Below are positions 19,302 through 29,408 of a DNA stretch of 64,000 bases, piece by piece. Made by a program: the position numbers and the translations under genes. Source of the DNA: Aquipseudomonas alcaligenes (lineage in GTDB: Bacteria; Pseudomonadota; Gammaproteobacteria; Pseudomonadales; Pseudomonadaceae); contig NZ_QJRX01000001.1 of the NCBI RefSeq assembly GCF_003205495.1, positions 62,001 to 126,000 on the forward strand, read 5' to 3'. Position 1 is the first letter of the stretch. Each line of letters starts with the position of its first letter. The notes below the pieces were generated by a model. That model saw only the letters and a list, made by a program, of their open reading frames with translations, had not been told where the DNA came from and did not search any database.

Positions 19302-20114
19302 ATGAAATTTCCTGTGTTCTTTGTATTGGTAGCGGTTGCTTTGATCGCGCAACCCGCATGGGCGAACTACCCGTGCCCGGGTGGTCCCGGGCCTGGCGAA
19401 CAGCAGATCGGCGTTGGCGGTGGCTCGCATGGAATTGCCGCTGTTCCTCTGTGCGTGCAAACCGGTGGCGGGGCTGACAGCGCTGGTGGTGGAGGTACTG
19501 GCGGTGGGTACGCGGGCTACAGATGTGACGGCTGCAATATTTTTGCCGACCCCGGCCCGCCCAGCTACGACGCCATTGGCATCGCCATCGACAAGCAGAC
19601 GGCCAGAAACGAGGAAATTCAGAAGAAAATGCTGGAAGCCGAAGCAAAACTGCAGAGGCTGGAGGCGGATCCGGACTACCAGCGCTACAAGCAGGGTGAA
19701 TGGAAAATCTTTCAGGGCAAGAAGGATTCGGCCCCCGGGGACAATTGCACTGCCATGTGGAGCAAAGAGGGTGGCGCGGTCAGCATTGTCGGGCCCGGAA
19801 AAGCCTACAAGGGTGGCATGCTGATCTTCTGGAGCGCGGACATTCCCAGGCCATCGAACACACAAACCGTGGCGGTGACTCTTAAGCAGTCGAAGTATCA
19901 GGCGCAGTCGGTGAACGCGTTGAATTTTTCGGTACCGGGTATTCCGTTCGGCGCGATCGGCCTGACAGTGCCGAACATTGAAGCTGCGCTGAACACGATG
20001 CTGGATGTCGAACATTTCATCGTCGAGATGGGCGGGCGTGCCGTTGCAGATATCGACTGGACCGATGGCTTGGCAGCTCGCGCCAAGCTGAATCAATGCG
20101 TCAGTAACCGCTAG
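19302..20114 (+). CDS. secreted protein of unknown function with CPGGPGPGE N-terminus
   Basis: 270 aa from ATG 19302 (an ATG at 19287 would add five residues; neither has a strong ribosome site). Signal peptide cleaved after AWA at residue 21. The mature protein starts NYPCPGGPGPGEQQIG, then a Gly-rich segment and HGIAAVPLC, features I recall from the leader part of DUF4189-type secreted proteins, although the DUF4189 core is not evident. A coiled-coil of about 35 residues follows (KLQRLEADPDYQR region) before a globular C-terminal half. It uses more A/T-rich codons than its neighbours, which suggests recent acquisition. Confidence 0.7.
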   Translation: MKFPVFFVLVAVALIAQPAWANYPCPGGPGPGEQQIGVGGGSHGIAAVPLCVQTGGGADSAGGGGTGGGYAGYRCDGCNIFADPGPPSYDAIGIAIDKQTARNEEIQKKMLEAEAKLQRLEADPDYQRYKQGEWKIFQGKKDSAPGDNCTAMWSKEGGAVSIVGPGKAYKGGMLIFWSADIPRPSNTQTVAVTLKQSKYQAQSVNALNFSVPGIPFGAIGLTVPNIEAALNTMLDVEHFIVEMGGRAVADIDWTDGLAARAKLNQCVSNR

Positions 20115-20198
20115 CGGCTCCTGCCACCAGACAGTCACCTCCGGCCAAGCTTGACTGCCTGGAAAAGAGGCACCGTCTTCTCATACATCCGGCCAATA

Positions 20199-20230
20199 AA
20201 AACCCCGCCAGATCACTCTGGCGGGGTTTT
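20199..20230. terminator. bidirectional intrinsic terminator
   Basis: Perfect 14-bp stem AAAACCCCGCCAGA/TCTGGCGGGGTTTT with a 4-base loop, with a T tract on both strands. It sits between the converging secreted-protein gene and typA and serves both. Confidence 0.93.
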
Positions 20231-20256
20231 ACTCGTCACGCAGAAATTGCGCCGGG

Positions 20257-22074
20257 TCAGACCTTGCTGCGCTCGTAGCGCTTGCGGTCGTTCTCGTTGA
20301 GCAGCTTCTTGCGCAGACGGATGGACTTCGGGGTCACCTCGACTAGTTCGTCCTCGTCGATGAACTCCAGCGCCTGCTCCAGGGTGAACTTCAGCGCCGG
20401 GGTCAGCTGGATGGTCTCGTCCTTGCCGGAAGCGCGCATGTTGTCGAGCTTCTTGGCCTTGGTCGGGTTGATCACTAGGTCGTTGTCGCGGCTGTGGATG
20501 CCGGCCAGCTGGCCTTCGTAGACTTCGTCGCCCGGGGACAGGAACAGCTTGCCGCGGTCCTGCAGGGTTTCCAGGGAGTAGGTCAGCGCGGTGCCGGTGG
20601 CCATGGAGACCAGTACGCCGTTCTGGCGGTGGGCGACGTCGCCGGCCTTGACCGGACCATAGTGGTCGAAGGTCGAGGTGAGGATGCCGGTGCCCGAGGT
20701 CATGGTCAGGAAGGCGTTACGGAAGCCGATCAGGCCGCGCGCCGGGATGATGTATTCCAGGCGGATACGGCCCTTGCCGTCGGGGATCATGTTGGTCATG
20801 TCGCCCTTGCGCATGCCCATCTGCTCCATCACCGGGCCCTGGTGCTGCTCCTCGATGTCGATGGTGACGTTCTCGTAGGGCTCCTGCTTGACGCCGTCCT
20901 TCTCGATGATCACCACTTCCGGGCGGCCCACGGCCAGCTCGAAGCCTTCACGGCGCATGGTTTCGATCAGTACCGACAGGTGCAGCTCGCCACGACCGGA
21001 GACCTTGAACTTCTCGGCGGAATCGCCCGGCTCGACGCGCAGCGCCACGTTGTGCAGCAGTTCCTTTTCCAGACGGTCCTTGATGTTGCGGCTGGTGACG
21101 AACTTGCCTTCCTTGCCGGCGAACGGCGAGTCGTTGACCTGGAAGGTCATGCTCACGGTCGGCTGGTCGACGGTCAGCGGCGGGCGGGCCTCGACGCAGG
21201 CCGGGTCGCACAGGGTGTCGGAGATGAACAGCTCTTCCATGCCGGACACGCAGACGATGTCGCCGGCCTCGGCTTCCGCCACTTCCACGCGCTGCAGGCC
21301 GTGGTGGCCCATGATCTTCAGCACGCGACCGTTGCGCTTGGTGCCGTCGTCGCTGATGGCCACCACCGGGGTGTTGGACTTGATGCGGCCACGCACGATG
21401 CGGCCGATGCCGATCACGCCGAGGAAGCTGTTGTAGTCCAGCTGCGAGATCTGCATCTGGAACGGGCCTTCGGTGTCGACCTGCGGGGCCGGCACGTGGT
21501 CGACGATGGCCTGGAACAGGGCATCCATGTTGTCGTCCATCTTCTCGTGGTCGAGGCCGGCGATGCCGTTCAGGGCGCTGGCGTAGACGATCGGGAAGTC
21601 GAGCTGCTCGTCGGTGGCGCCGAGGTTGTCGAACAGGTCGAAGATCTGGTCGATGACCCAGTCCGGACGCGCGCCCGGACGGTCGATCTTGTTGACCACG
21701 ACGATCGGACGCAGGCCGGCCTTGAACGCCTTCTGGGTCACGAAACGGGTCTGCGGCATGGGGCCGTCCTGGGCGTCGACCACCAGCAGCACGGAGTCGA
21801 CCATCGACATCACGCGCTCCACCTCACCGCCGAAGTCGGCGTGGCCGGGGGTGTCGACGATGTTGATGTTGTAGCCGTTCCACTTGATGGCGGTGTTCTT
21901 CGCCAGGATGGTGATGCCGCGTTCCTTTTCCTGGTCGTTGGAGTCCATCACGCGCTCGTTCTCCGCTTCTTTGCGGTCGAGGGTGCCGGAGAGCTTGAGG
22001 AGCTTGTCCACCAGGGTGGTCTTGCCATGGTCGACGTGGGCGATGATGGCGATGTTGCGCAGTTTTTCGATCAC
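20257..22074 (-). CDS. typA: translational GTPase TypA/BipA
   Basis: 605 aa ribosome-associated GTPase of the EF-G superfamily, needed for ribosome biogenesis and growth under stress. The GTPase motifs are intact: AHVDHGKTT (G1, residues 12-20), RGITILAKN (G2), DTPGHADF (G3), NKIDRPGA (G4), followed by domain II, the EF-G-like domains III and V, and the BipA-specific C-terminus. Length is exactly that of the family. thiI lies upstream on the same strand (134 bp away), and the strong shared terminator lies after its stop. Confidence 0.98.
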   Translation of the reverse strand: MIEKLRNIAIIAHVDHGKTTLVDKLLKLSGTLDRKEAENERVMDSNDQEKERGITILAKNTAIKWNGYNINIVDTPGHADFGGEVERVMSMVDSVLLVVDAQDGPMPQTRFVTQKAFKAGLRPIVVVNKIDRPGARPDWVIDQIFDLFDNLGATDEQLDFPIVYASALNGIAGLDHEKMDDNMDALFQAIVDHVPAPQVDTEGPFQMQISQLDYNSFLGVIGIGRIVRGRIKSNTPVVAISDDGTKRNGRVLKIMGHHGLQRVEVAEAEAGDIVCVSGMEELFISDTLCDPACVEARPPLTVDQPTVSMTFQVNDSPFAGKEGKFVTSRNIKDRLEKELLHNVALRVEPGDSAEKFKVSGRGELHLSVLIETMRREGFELAVGRPEVVIIEKDGVKQEPYENVTIDIEEQHQGPVMEQMGMRKGDMTNMIPDGKGRIRLEYIIPARGLIGFRNAFLTMTSGTGILTSTFDHYGPVKAGDVAHRQNGVLVSMATGTALTYSLETLQDRGKLFLSPGDEVYEGQLAGIHSRDNDLVINPTKAKKLDNMRASGKDETIQLTPALKFTLEQALEFIDEDELVEVTPKSIRLRKKLLNENDRKRYERSKV

Positions 22075-22207
22075 GATGTCGTCTCGATTGAAGATTCTGA
22101 AAGCTGTGGCCCGGCAGTGTGCCTGGCCGTTGTGAACTCGGGATTACGCGCCGCGACGCTGGTCGGGAGGGCGGTGGCGGATGCTGCCACCGAGCAGGCC
22201 GGCCCTT

Positions 22208-23665
22208 TTAATGCGGGCGATAGACGCGAACATTGGCATGCCCCTCGCTGAGCAGATGATGGGCATGCAGGCGGCTCATGACGCCTTTGTCGCAATACAG
22301 CAGGTACTGGCGGTTCTCATCCAGTTCCTTGAACTTGTTGTTCAGCGCGTAGAACGGCATGGTCTGCACCTCCACACCCTCGAGCTGCAGCGGCTCGTCC
22401 TCGGCGGCATCCGGGTGGCGGATGTCGAGGACGATCTGCCCGGCCAGCGCCTCGGCCACTTCCTCGACCTGCAGGTCCTCGCCCAGCTCGTCGATCACCC
22501 GGTCCACCGTGACCCGGCGCGCGCGTTCCAGGGCACGCTCGAGGATGGCCATGTCGAACTGCGCTTCCTCGTGCTCGATGCGGTAGGGCTTGGCCTTGGT
22601 CGTCGGGTTGACCGAGATCACCCCGCAGTACTCGGGCATGTTCTTGGCGAACTCGGCGGTGCCGATGCGCACGGCGGTATCGATGATGTCCTGCTTGTGC
22701 GCGGCGATCAGCGGGCGCAGCACCAGGGTGTCGGTGACCGCGTCGATCACCGAGAGGTTCGGCAGGGTCTGGCTGGACACCTGGCTGATCGCCTCGCCGG
22801 TGACCAGCGCATCGATGTGCAGGTCCTCGGCGATGCGGCTGGCGGCGCGTAGCATCATGCGCTTGAGCACCACGCCCATCTGGCTGTTGTCGACCTTGGA
22901 CAGGATCTCGCCGACCACTTCCTCGAACGGCACGCTGATGAACAGCACGCGGTGCGAGCTGCCGAACTTCTGCCACAGGTGATGCGCCACTTCCATCACG
23001 CCCAGCTCGTGGGCGCGACCGCCGAGGTTGAAGAAGCAGAAGTGGGTGAGCAGGCCGCGGCGCATCATCTGGTAGGCGGCGACCGTGGAGTCGAAGCCGC
23101 CGCTCATCAGCACCAGGGTCTGCTCGATCGAGCCCAGCGGGTAGCCGCCGAGCCCCTCGTGCTGGGCATGGATGATCAGCAGGCGGTCGTAGCGCACCTC
23201 GAAGCGCGCCTCGACCTCGGGCTTCTTCAGGTCGATGCCGGCGGCTCCGCACTCGCGGCGCAGGCGGCTGCCGACGTGGGTCGCCAGGTCCACCGAGGAA
23301 AAATCATGGGTATTGCCGGCACGCTTGCAGCGCACGGCGAAGACCTTGCCGGCGATCTGTGCACCAAAATGCGCGCGGCACTTCTCGAAGGTGTCGTCGA
23401 AGTCGACATAGGGGTATTCGTGCACTTCGAGGAAGTGCGCGATGCCCGGCGTGCAGCGCAGGCGCTCGAACATCTCCAGCTGCACCTTGCGCTCGCTCAC
23501 CCGGCTGATCAGGTCGAGGTTGTCCCATTCGCCCTGTACCTCCAGCTCGGGGTCCAGGTCACGCAGCACCGTGCGGATGTTCTTCGCCAGCTGGCGGATG
23601 AACTGCTTGCGCACCGGCCGGCTCTTGATGGTGATTTCCGCGAAGGGTTTGACGATCAGTTTCAT
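22208..23665 (-). CDS. thiI: tRNA 4-thiouridine synthase / thiazole sulfur carrier ThiI
   Basis: 485 aa. N-terminal ferredoxin-like and THUMP domains (to ~165), adenylating PP-loop domain with the [13 protein letters not shown] motif (~185), and a C-terminal rhodanese domain whose catalytic Cys458 (in YCDKGVMSR) carries the sulfur as persulfide. It makes s4U8 in tRNA and supplies sulfur to ThiS for thiamine; thiS and thiG are also in this window at 43.6-44.6 kb. A full-length gammaproteobacterial form, including the rhodanese domain that shorter ThiI proteins lack. Confidence 0.97.
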   Translation of the reverse strand: MKLIVKPFAEITIKSRPVRKQFIRQLAKNIRTVLRDLDPELEVQGEWDNLDLISRVSERKVQLEMFERLRCTPGIAHFLEVHEYPYVDFDDTFEKCRAHFGAQIAGKVFAVRCKRAGNTHDFSSVDLATHVGSRLRRECGAAGIDLKKPEVEARFEVRYDRLLIIHAQHEGLGGYPLGSIEQTLVLMSGGFDSTVAAYQMMRRGLLTHFCFFNLGGRAHELGVMEVAHHLWQKFGSSHRVLFISVPFEEVVGEILSKVDNSQMGVVLKRMMLRAASRIAEDLHIDALVTGEAISQVSSQTLPNLSVIDAVTDTLVLRPLIAAHKQDIIDTAVRIGTAEFAKNMPEYCGVISVNPTTKAKPYRIEHEEAQFDMAILERALERARRVTVDRVIDELGEDLQVEEVAEALAGQIVLDIRHPDAAEDEPLQLEGVEVQTMPFYALNNKFKELDENRQYLLYCDKGVMSRLHAHHLLSEGHANVRVYRPH

Positions 23666-23762
23666 GGAATAGCGGGTGCCGGGCGGGATGCCGAAAAACA
23701 GGGGCGCGGATTATAGCGGAAATTGTTCAAGCTTTGACCAAAAACAACTTCACAGGCGATTA

Positions 23763-23810
23763 GGCACCAAAATAGTGCTCTTTGTATTTATGGCGATCCA
23801 TCTTGGTGCA
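23763..23810 (+). promoter_or_regulatory. two NtrC binding sites upstream of glnA
   Basis: GGCACCAAAATAGTGCT (23763-23779) is a near match to the NtrC consensus TGCACCNNNNTGGTGCA, and a second site at 23794-23810 ends in a perfect TTGGTGCA half. Centres are 31 bp apart, three helical turns, upstream of a sigma-54 promoter. Confidence 0.82.
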
Positions 23811-23882
23811 TAAAACTGCTCAAAAAATCGCCACAGGCCGCGCACCCCCTGGGTTTCAGGGCTCCAGCCCATTCCGGGGCAC

Positions 23883-23898
23883 TGGCATGCAATTTGCT
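23883..23898 (+). promoter_or_regulatory. sigma-54 promoter of glnA
   Basis: TGGCATGCAATTTGCT: -24 GG and -12 GC spaced by 10 bases, consensus TGGCA and TTGCT. It is about 100 bp before the glnA start and downstream of the NtrC sites. The 23666-23995 gap (330 bases) is wholly regulatory. Confidence 0.92.
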
Positions 23899-23995
23899 CC
23901 CTTGTGAGGCAGCCTGGTCTGGCGGACTATCCCGCCCGGCTTTGCACCTATTCCGGAGGCCGGCTCAGCCAGCTTCCTTCCACCTGGAGGACACC

Positions 23996-25402
23996 ATGTC
24001 GAAGTCGCTTCAACTGATTAAAGAACACGACGTGAAGTGGGTTGACCTGCGCTTCACCGATACCAAAGGCAAGCAACAGCACGTGACCATGCCGGCTCGC
24101 GACGCTCTGGACGAAGAGTTCTTCGAAGCGGGCAAGATGTTCGACGGCTCCTCCATCGCCGGCTGGAAAGGCATCGAAGCCTCCGACATGATCCTTCTGC
24201 CGGACGACAGCACCGCCGTGCTGGACCCGTTCACCGAAGAGCCGACCCTGATCCTGGTCTGCGACGTGATCGAGCCGTCCACCATGCAGGGCTACGACCG
24301 CGACCCGCGCGCCATCGCCAAGCGCGCCGAGGAATACCTGAAGTCCACCGGTATCGGTGACACCGTATTCGTCGGCCCGGAGCCGGAGTTCTTCATCTTC
24401 GACGAAGTGAAGTTCAAGTCCGACATCTCCGGCTCGATGTTCAAGATCTTCTCCGAGCAGGCTTCCTGGAACACCGACGCCGACATCGAGTCCGGCAACA
24501 AGGGCCACCGTCCGGGCGTCAAGGGCGGCTACTTCCCGGTTCCGCCGGTCGACCACGACCACGAAATCCGTACCGCCATGTGCAACGCCCTGGAAGAAAT
24601 GGGCCTGGTCGTGGAAGTCCACCACCACGAAGTGGCGACCGCCGGCCAGAACGAGATCGGCGTGAAGTTCAACACCCTGGTCGCCAAGGCTGACGAAGTT
24701 CAGACCCTGAAGTACTGCGTGCACAACGTCGCCGATGCCTACGGCAAGACCGTGACCTTCATGCCGAAGCCGCTGTACGGCGACAACGGCTCGGGCATGC
24801 ACGTGCACATGTCCATCTCCAAAGATGGCAAGAACACCTTCGCTGGCGAAGGCTATGCCGGCCTGTCCGACACCGCCCTGTACTTCATCGGCGGCATCAT
24901 CAAGCACGGCAAGGCCCTGAACGGCTTCACCAACCCGTCGACCAACTCCTACAAGCGTCTGGTCCCGGGCTTCGAAGCCCCGGTGATGCTGGCCTACTCG
25001 GCGCGCAACCGTTCCGCCTCGATCCGTATCCCGTACGTTTCCAGCCCGAAAGCCCGCCGCATCGAGGCGCGCTTCCCGGACCCGGCTGCCAACCCGTACC
25101 TGTGCTTCGCCGCGCTGCTGATGGCCGGCCTCGACGGCATCCAGAACAAGATCCACCCGGGCGATGCCGCCGACAAGAACCTGTATGACCTGCCGCCGGA
25201 AGAGGCCAAGGAAATCCCGCAGGTTTGCGGCAGCCTGAAAGAAGCCCTGGAAGAGCTGGACAAGGGCCGCGCCTTCCTGACCAAGGGCGGCGTGTTCTCC
25301 GACGACTTCATCGATGCCTACATCGAGCTGAAGTCCGAGGAAGAGATCAAGGTGCGCACCTTCGTGCACCCGCTGGAATACGACCTGTACTACAGCGTCT
25401 GA
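23996..25402 (+). CDS. glnA: glutamine synthetase, type I
   Basis: 468 aa, the length of GSI-beta. It makes glutamine from glutamate and ammonia and is a dodecamer regulated by adenylylation; the adenylylated Tyr397 in NLYDLPPEE is present, as in the enterobacterial enzyme. Signatures [10 protein letters not shown], the metal-binding PEPEFFIFD and HHHEVA, and [12 protein letters not shown] are all there. The ATG at 23996 follows a CTGGAGG ribosome site. It is controlled from the NtrC/sigma-54 region directly upstream. The usual downstream partners ntrBC are not next to it; a YibH/YibI-like pair lies there instead. Confidence 0.99.
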   Translation: MSKSLQLIKEHDVKWVDLRFTDTKGKQQHVTMPARDALDEEFFEAGKMFDGSSIAGWKGIEASDMILLPDDSTAVLDPFTEEPTLILVCDVIEPSTMQGYDRDPRAIAKRAEEYLKSTGIGDTVFVGPEPEFFIFDEVKFKSDISGSMFKIFSEQASWNTDADIESGNKGHRPGVKGGYFPVPPVDHDHEIRTAMCNALEEMGLVVEVHHHEVATAGQNEIGVKFNTLVAKADEVQTLKYCVHNVADAYGKTVTFMPKPLYGDNGSGMHVHMSISKDGKNTFAGEGYAGLSDTALYFIGGIIKHGKALNGFTNPSTNSYKRLVPGFEAPVMLAYSARNRSASIRIPYVSSPKARRIEARFPDPAANPYLCFAALLMAGLDGIQNKIHPGDAADKNLYDLPPEEAKEIPQVCGSLKEALEELDKGRAFLTKGGVFSDDFIDAYIELKSEEEIKVRTFVHPLEYDLYYSV

Positions 25403-25435
25403 TCCGGTTCGAACCGCCCCGGCGGTTTGCTTGAA

Positions 25436-25465
25436 AGAGGCCTCCTGCGGTAGGCCTCTTTTTTT
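25436..25465 (+). terminator. intrinsic terminator of glnA
   Basis: AGAGGCCT/AGGCCTCT stem with an 8-base loop, followed by a run of eight T. Confidence 0.93.
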
Positions 25466-25490
25466 GTCCGCGAAAAACCAGAGTCGCAGG

Positions 25491-25580
25491 GTGGGTTAGC
25501 CGCACCGGGGCGTACGGCGGTGCGGAACTGAGCACAGGTGTCCAGCAGGGGGCGCTGGGTTATGCCTACGGCTAACCCGC
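25491..25580. repeat. intergenic inverted repeat with GGGTTAGCCG/CGGCTAACCC ends
   Basis: A GGGTTAGCCG segment at 25493-25502 is the exact reverse complement of CGGCTAACCC at 25569-25578; internal sequence includes a further GGGTTATGCC variant. Arms of this kind (GGGTTAGCCG and GTAACCC) recur as dispersed intergenic elements in Pseudomonas genomes, so I read it as one copy of such a repeat. Only one is seen in this window. Confidence 0.6.
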
Positions 25581-25619
25581 GCTAAACCTGGCCACCCCGG
25601 AACCAGCCGCCGCGGAGCA

Positions 25620-25645
25620 TAAGAAAGGCCTCCCGCAGGAGGCCT
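25620..25645 (-). terminator. intrinsic terminator of the YibI/YibH-like pair
   Basis: On the minus strand AGGCCTCC/GGAGGCCT flanks a 4-base loop and is followed by TTTCTT. It is similar in sequence to the glnA terminator facing it. Confidence 0.75.
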
Positions 25646-25664
25646 CTTGGGTTGCTCGGGAAGA

Positions 25665-26624
25665 CTAGTGGAAGGGGAAGATGTAGTTCATCCAGGCGGC
25701 CATGCGCAGGAGGATCTTGCGCATGATGGCGACATGGTGGAAATGCTCCGAGTAGAGCGCGGCCTGGCCGTAGGCGCCGCCGGGCATCAGGTCGCGGTAG
25801 GCGGCGAAGTCCGGGTCGGTCACCTCCAGTACCACCGGCACCCGGCCGGGCGGCGGCGAGCCGGTGAAGCCGACCAGGTTGCCGCTGGGTTGCACCTGGC
25901 CCTCGGCGATCACCGGCGTGACCATCGTCACCTTGGCCTGGAACACCTCGCCGGGGATGCCGTCGAAGGCGATCTCCGCCTCGTCGCCCAGGCTCAGGCG
26001 CAGCTGGCTGTTCTGCCGCATCCAGGCCACGTAGGTATAACTCTCCTGGGGAATGAAGATCATCGCCGGGCGCAGCGGCATCTTCACCGCATAGATGCCG
26101 GGGCGCAGCGATACCTGGGAGACATAGCCGCGCGACGGCGCCCGCACCACCGTGTTGTCCAGCTCGAACTGGGCGATGTTGAGCTGCGCCTGCAGGTCCG
26201 CTACGCGGGCCGAGGTGATATCCACATCGCGCCGGTTGCCGACGTTGCGCCGGGCCAGCTCGCTGGCCCGCGCCAGGTCGGCCCTGGCCGACACCAGCTG
26301 GGCCTTGAGCGACTTGACCCGGTTGTCGAAGGGGGTCGGGTCGATGCGGAACAGCACATCGCCCTTCTCCAGCATCTGGTGACCCTTGACCGGCACCTCG
26401 ATCACCTGGCCGCTGACCGCCGGCACTATCGGCGTGCTGACGAAGTAGCTGCGCGCCACCTCGGAGTAGGGGTGGTTGTAGTTCATCAGGAAGATCAGCG
26501 TGCCGATGATGACCACCCCGCCGAGCACGGCGGTGGGCACCGTCCACTTGTTCAGCGGAATCCTGAAGATCTTGAAGATGGCGACGCAGATGGCGGTGTA
26601 GGTGAGGATCAGCAACAGGTCCAT
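25665..26624 (-). CDS. HlyD-family membrane fusion protein (YibH/EmrA-like)
   Basis: 319 aa. One N-terminal membrane helix (residues 1-20, with a second hydrophobic stretch at 28-50), then the periplasmic adaptor layout: biotinyl-lipoyl-like half (VSGQVIEVPVKGHQMLEKGDVLFRI region), coiled-coil hairpin (~105-165), second lipoyl half and beta-barrel domain. Such proteins bridge an inner-membrane exporter to an outer-membrane channel. The only partner here is the upstream DUF3302 gene, one base away, an arrangement also seen in Escherichia coli yibI-yibH and yiaW-yiaV. The frame's longer N-terminus is rejected because GGAGG lies just before ATG 26624. Confidence 0.85.
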   Translation of the reverse strand: MDLLLILTYTAICVAIFKIFRIPLNKWTVPTAVLGGVVIIGTLIFLMNYNHPYSEVARSYFVSTPIVPAVSGQVIEVPVKGHQMLEKGDVLFRIDPTPFDNRVKSLKAQLVSARADLARASELARRNVGNRRDVDITSARVADLQAQLNIAQFELDNTVVRAPSRGYVSQVSLRPGIYAVKMPLRPAMIFIPQESYTYVAWMRQNSQLRLSLGDEAEIAFDGIPGEVFQAKVTMVTPVIAEGQVQPSGNLVGFTGSPPPGRVPVVLEVTDPDFAAYRDLMPGGAYGQAALYSEHFHHVAIMRKILLRMAAWMNYIFPFH

Positions 26625-26625
26625 G

Positions 26626-27012
26626 TCAGGCCTCCGGCTTCGGCGTCGGTTCGGCGGGTACTGTGGCCACGGGCTCCGCAGGCGCTGGCGGCGGCGCCGG
26701 CAGCGCATCCAGGCGCGCCTGCAGTTCGCTCAGCTGCTGGGCCAACTGATCGAGGCGCGGGTCGGCCGGCGCCGCCCCGGCGCCGAAGCCCCAGCCGCGG
26801 TCCTCGCGGTAGAGGGTCGCCCAGATCCACAGGAAGGGCCAGATCGCATGCAGGGTGAACAGGCTGACCCAGCCCGCCACGTGGATGGCATCCTGCTGCG
26901 GATGCTTGCGATGCACGGCGATCTCGTAGGGGATGTCGTGAATGGCGATCACTCCGTAGAACAGCACGACACCGACGAAAATCAGTATTACCAGCGCAAT
27001 GTAGTCCAGCAC
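26626..27012 (-). CDS. DUF3302 inner-membrane protein (YibI/YiaW-like)
   Basis: 128 aa. Two membrane helices (about 5-25 and 44-66) flank a conserved IHDIPYEIAVHRKHPQ loop; the C-terminal third is a Leu/Gln coiled segment ending in an Ala/Pro-rich tail. DUF3302 proteins are found next to HlyD-family adaptors, as here, and probably anchor or assist them; the substrate is unknown. First gene of the two-gene unit. Confidence 0.85.
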   Translation of the reverse strand: MLDYIALVILIFVGVVLFYGVIAIHDIPYEIAVHRKHPQQDAIHVAGWVSLFTLHAIWPFLWIWATLYREDRGWGFGAGAAPADPRLDQLAQQLSELQARLDALPAPPPAPAEPVATVPAEPTPKPEA

Positions 27013-27176
27013 GTCCCGTCCCCCACTCCTGATGTCCCTGAAACTGAAAGGCAGCCTTTTCCCAGCACGGAGCCCGGCAATTGACCGGGGTCAAACCCTG
27101 CTCTTGCACGCTTGCGCTTTGAGCATAGGTCACTAGGGTTGCACATGAGATGAATCCAATCCTTGAGGAGACAGGC

Positions 27177-27545
27177 ATGTTCGAGCCGGGCCATCTGCAC
27201 CGCAGCAACACCCATGGCGCCCCGGGCGCGCCGGAATTCAGCATCGACGTGTTCTACGAGGTGCGACAGGACCCGAGCGAAGGCACCCTGTTGCATTTCC
27301 GGATCAGCGGGCAGATCGCCGGGCGCGAGTTCAGCGAGGAGTTCGACATGCACCGCGACACCGCCTTCAACTTCGCCACCCTGATCGCCAAGAAGGTGGT
27401 GAAGCATGGGCTGCCGGCCAACGCCAGCCCGATCATGCGCGCGCACCAGGAATACGATGCGATGTTCGCCGACATCCGCGACAAGCTGGGCATCAAGCCA
27501 GGCGACCCGATCAACCTCGACCACCTGGAGAAGGACGGTCTCTGA
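27177..27545 (+). CDS. DUF5064 family protein
   Basis: 122 aa, soluble, no signal peptide. Sequence features are an N-terminal MFEPGHLHR, a central beta-rich region with LHFRISGQIAGREFSEEFD, and a C-terminal helix; I recognise it as the DUF5064 family, common in pseudomonads and of unknown function. The start at 27177 has a GAGGAG ribosome site; an upstream ATG at 27150 does not. It precedes dctB by 57 bp but a separate -10 lies between. Confidence 0.7.
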   Translation: MFEPGHLHRSNTHGAPGAPEFSIDVFYEVRQDPSEGTLLHFRISGQIAGREFSEEFDMHRDTAFNFATLIAKKVVKHGLPANASPIMRAHQEYDAMFADIRDKLGIKPGDPINLDHLEKDGL

Positions 27546-27569
27546 CCCCGCGCCAGCTGCTGCAGTGCA

Positions 27570-27575
27570 TATAAT
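27570..27575 (+). promoter_or_regulatory. TATAAT -10 element of dctBD
   Basis: A perfect TATAAT lies 27 bp upstream of the dctB ATG, inside a TGCATATAATGC context. No good -35 is seen, so it may be a weak or activator-dependent promoter. Confidence 0.5.
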
Positions 27576-27602
27576 GCTCCCGAGTTCCCGGTGCCCTGCA
27601 GC

Positions 27603-29408
27603 ATGACCCAAGCCCACCTTCACCGTCCCCGCTGGCGCAGCCTGGCCCTGCTGGCCCTGCTGCTGGCGCCCCTGCTATGGCCGCTGCAACAGCTGGCCGA
27701 GCGGTACTACCGCGACGAGCTGATCGAGCAGAATCGCCAGACCCTCGATCTCTACGTCGCCAACCTGCTCGGCACCCTGCGCCGCTACGAGGTGCTGCCG
27801 CCGATCCTCGGCGACCTGCCAGACCTGCGCGGCATGCTGCTCGACCCGCATAATCCGCAGGCCCTGGCGAAGGCCAACGCCCTGCTCAAGCGGGTGCGCG
27901 AGCAGACCGGCGCCGACGTGATCTACCTGATGGATGCCCAGGGCCTGACCCGCGCCGCCTCCAACCACGACCAGGCGGACAGCTTCATCGGCCGCAACTT
28001 CACCTTCCGTCCCTATTACCAGGCGGCGAGCGAGGGCCGCCTGGGGCGCTTCTTCGGCCTCGGCACCACCTCCGGCAAGCGCGGCTACTACTTCGCCGCC
28101 GGCATCCGCGACGGCGCGCGCAAGCTCGGCGTACTGGTGCTCAAGGTCGACCTCGACTACACCGAGCGCCTCTGGGGGCGCACCCCGGAACAGCTGCTGG
28201 TGACCGACGACAAGGGCGTGGTGATCCTCACCTCCAACCCCGCGTGGCGCTTCCGCGCCAGCCGCCCGCTGAGCAAGGAGGAGCTGGCGCGGATCGCCGC
28301 CGACCAGCCCTACCCGACCCGCCAGCCGCAGCCCCTGCAGCTGGACGACAACGCCTGGCTGACGCAGAGCCGCGAGCTGGCCGAGACCGGCTGGACGGTG
28401 AGCATCCTCGCCCCGCGCAGCCAAGTGGAACGCCCGGTGCAGACCGTGCTGGCAATCGGCGGCGCCAGCCTGCTGGCCCTGCTGGCCCTGCTCGGCCTGC
28501 TGCTGCAGCGCCGCCGCCACTACATCGAGCGCATCGCGCTGGACGCCAGGGCCAAGCGCGAGCTGGAAATCCGCGTGCTGGAACGCACCCGCGAGCTGGA
28601 GGCGCTGAACAACCGCCTGAAGGACGAGGTGCTGGAGCGCGAACAGGCCCAGCAGGAACTGGTGCGCACCCAGGACGAGCTGGTCCAGGCCGGCAAGCTC
28701 TCGGCCCTCGGCACCATGAGCGCGAGCATCAGCCACGAGCTCAACCAGCCGCTGGCGGCGATCCGCAGCTATGCCGACAACGCCGGCGTGCTGCTCGACC
28801 ACCAGCGCCTCGACGACGCCCGCGGCAATCTCAAGCAGATCAGCGAGCTGACCGGACGCATGGCCTCGATCATCGCCCACCTGCGCGCCTTCGCCCGGCG
28901 CGACCGCCACGCCCCGGAAAGCGTGGCCCTGCAACCGGCCATCGACGACGCCCTGGCCCTGCTGGCCAAACGCCGCCGCGCCCTGGAAGTGGAACTGGTC
29001 CGCGACCTGCCGGACGCCACCCTGTGGGTGCAGGCTGGCGAGACGCGCCTGCGCCAGGTGCTCGGCAACCTGCTGGCCAACGCCCTCGATGCCCTGAGCG
29101 AGAAGGCGCCGCCAAGACGTATCTGGATCAGTGCCGAAGTCACCGCCGAGGGCGTCGATCTACAGTTGCGCGACAATGGTCCGGGCTTCTCCGCACAGGC
29201 GCTGCAACATGCCCGCGAGCCGTTCTTCACCACCAAGACACGTACCCAGGGCCTCGGCCTCGGCCTGGCCATCTGCGAGACCCTGATGCGCGCCCTGGGC
29301 GGCGAGCTGCTGCTGGCCAACCACCCGGACGGCGGCGCGCTGATCACCCTGCGACTGCGCAACAGCACCCCTGGTGCCAACCTGCAACCGCCCGAGGAGT
29401 TTTCATGA
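27603..29408 (+). CDS. dctB: C4-dicarboxylate sensor histidine kinase DctB
   Basis: 601 aa. Two membrane helices (about 13-31 and 282-302) frame a periplasmic double-Cache sensor domain, the DctB layout for binding succinate-type ligands; it includes [12 protein letters not shown] and [11 protein letters not shown] segments typical of the family. A coiled-coil linker (~315-365), the dimerisation/phosphotransfer domain with His378 in [11 protein letters not shown], and an ATPase with DNGPGF and GLGLGLAIC follow. The ATG at 27603 is preferred to a GTG at 27591. It phosphorylates DctD, encoded with a 4-bp overlap. Its likely target, dctPQM, is about 16 kb away at 9.7 kb. Confidence 0.95.
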   Translation: MTQAHLHRPRWRSLALLALLLAPLLWPLQQLAERYYRDELIEQNRQTLDLYVANLLGTLRRYEVLPPILGDLPDLRGMLLDPHNPQALAKANALLKRVREQTGADVIYLMDAQGLTRAASNHDQADSFIGRNFTFRPYYQAASEGRLGRFFGLGTTSGKRGYYFAAGIRDGARKLGVLVLKVDLDYTERLWGRTPEQLLVTDDKGVVILTSNPAWRFRASRPLSKEELARIAADQPYPTRQPQPLQLDDNAWLTQSRELAETGWTVSILAPRSQVERPVQTVLAIGGASLLALLALLGLLLQRRRHYIERIALDARAKRELEIRVLERTRELEALNNRLKDEVLEREQAQQELVRTQDELVQAGKLSALGTMSASISHELNQPLAAIRSYADNAGVLLDHQRLDDARGNLKQISELTGRMASIIAHLRAFARRDRHAPESVALQPAIDDALALLAKRRRALEVELVRDLPDATLWVQAGETRLRQVLGNLLANALDALSEKAPPRRIWISAEVTAEGVDLQLRDNGPGFSAQALQHAREPFFTTKTRTQGLGLGLAICETLMRALGGELLLANHPDGGALITLRLRNSTPGANLQPPEEFS

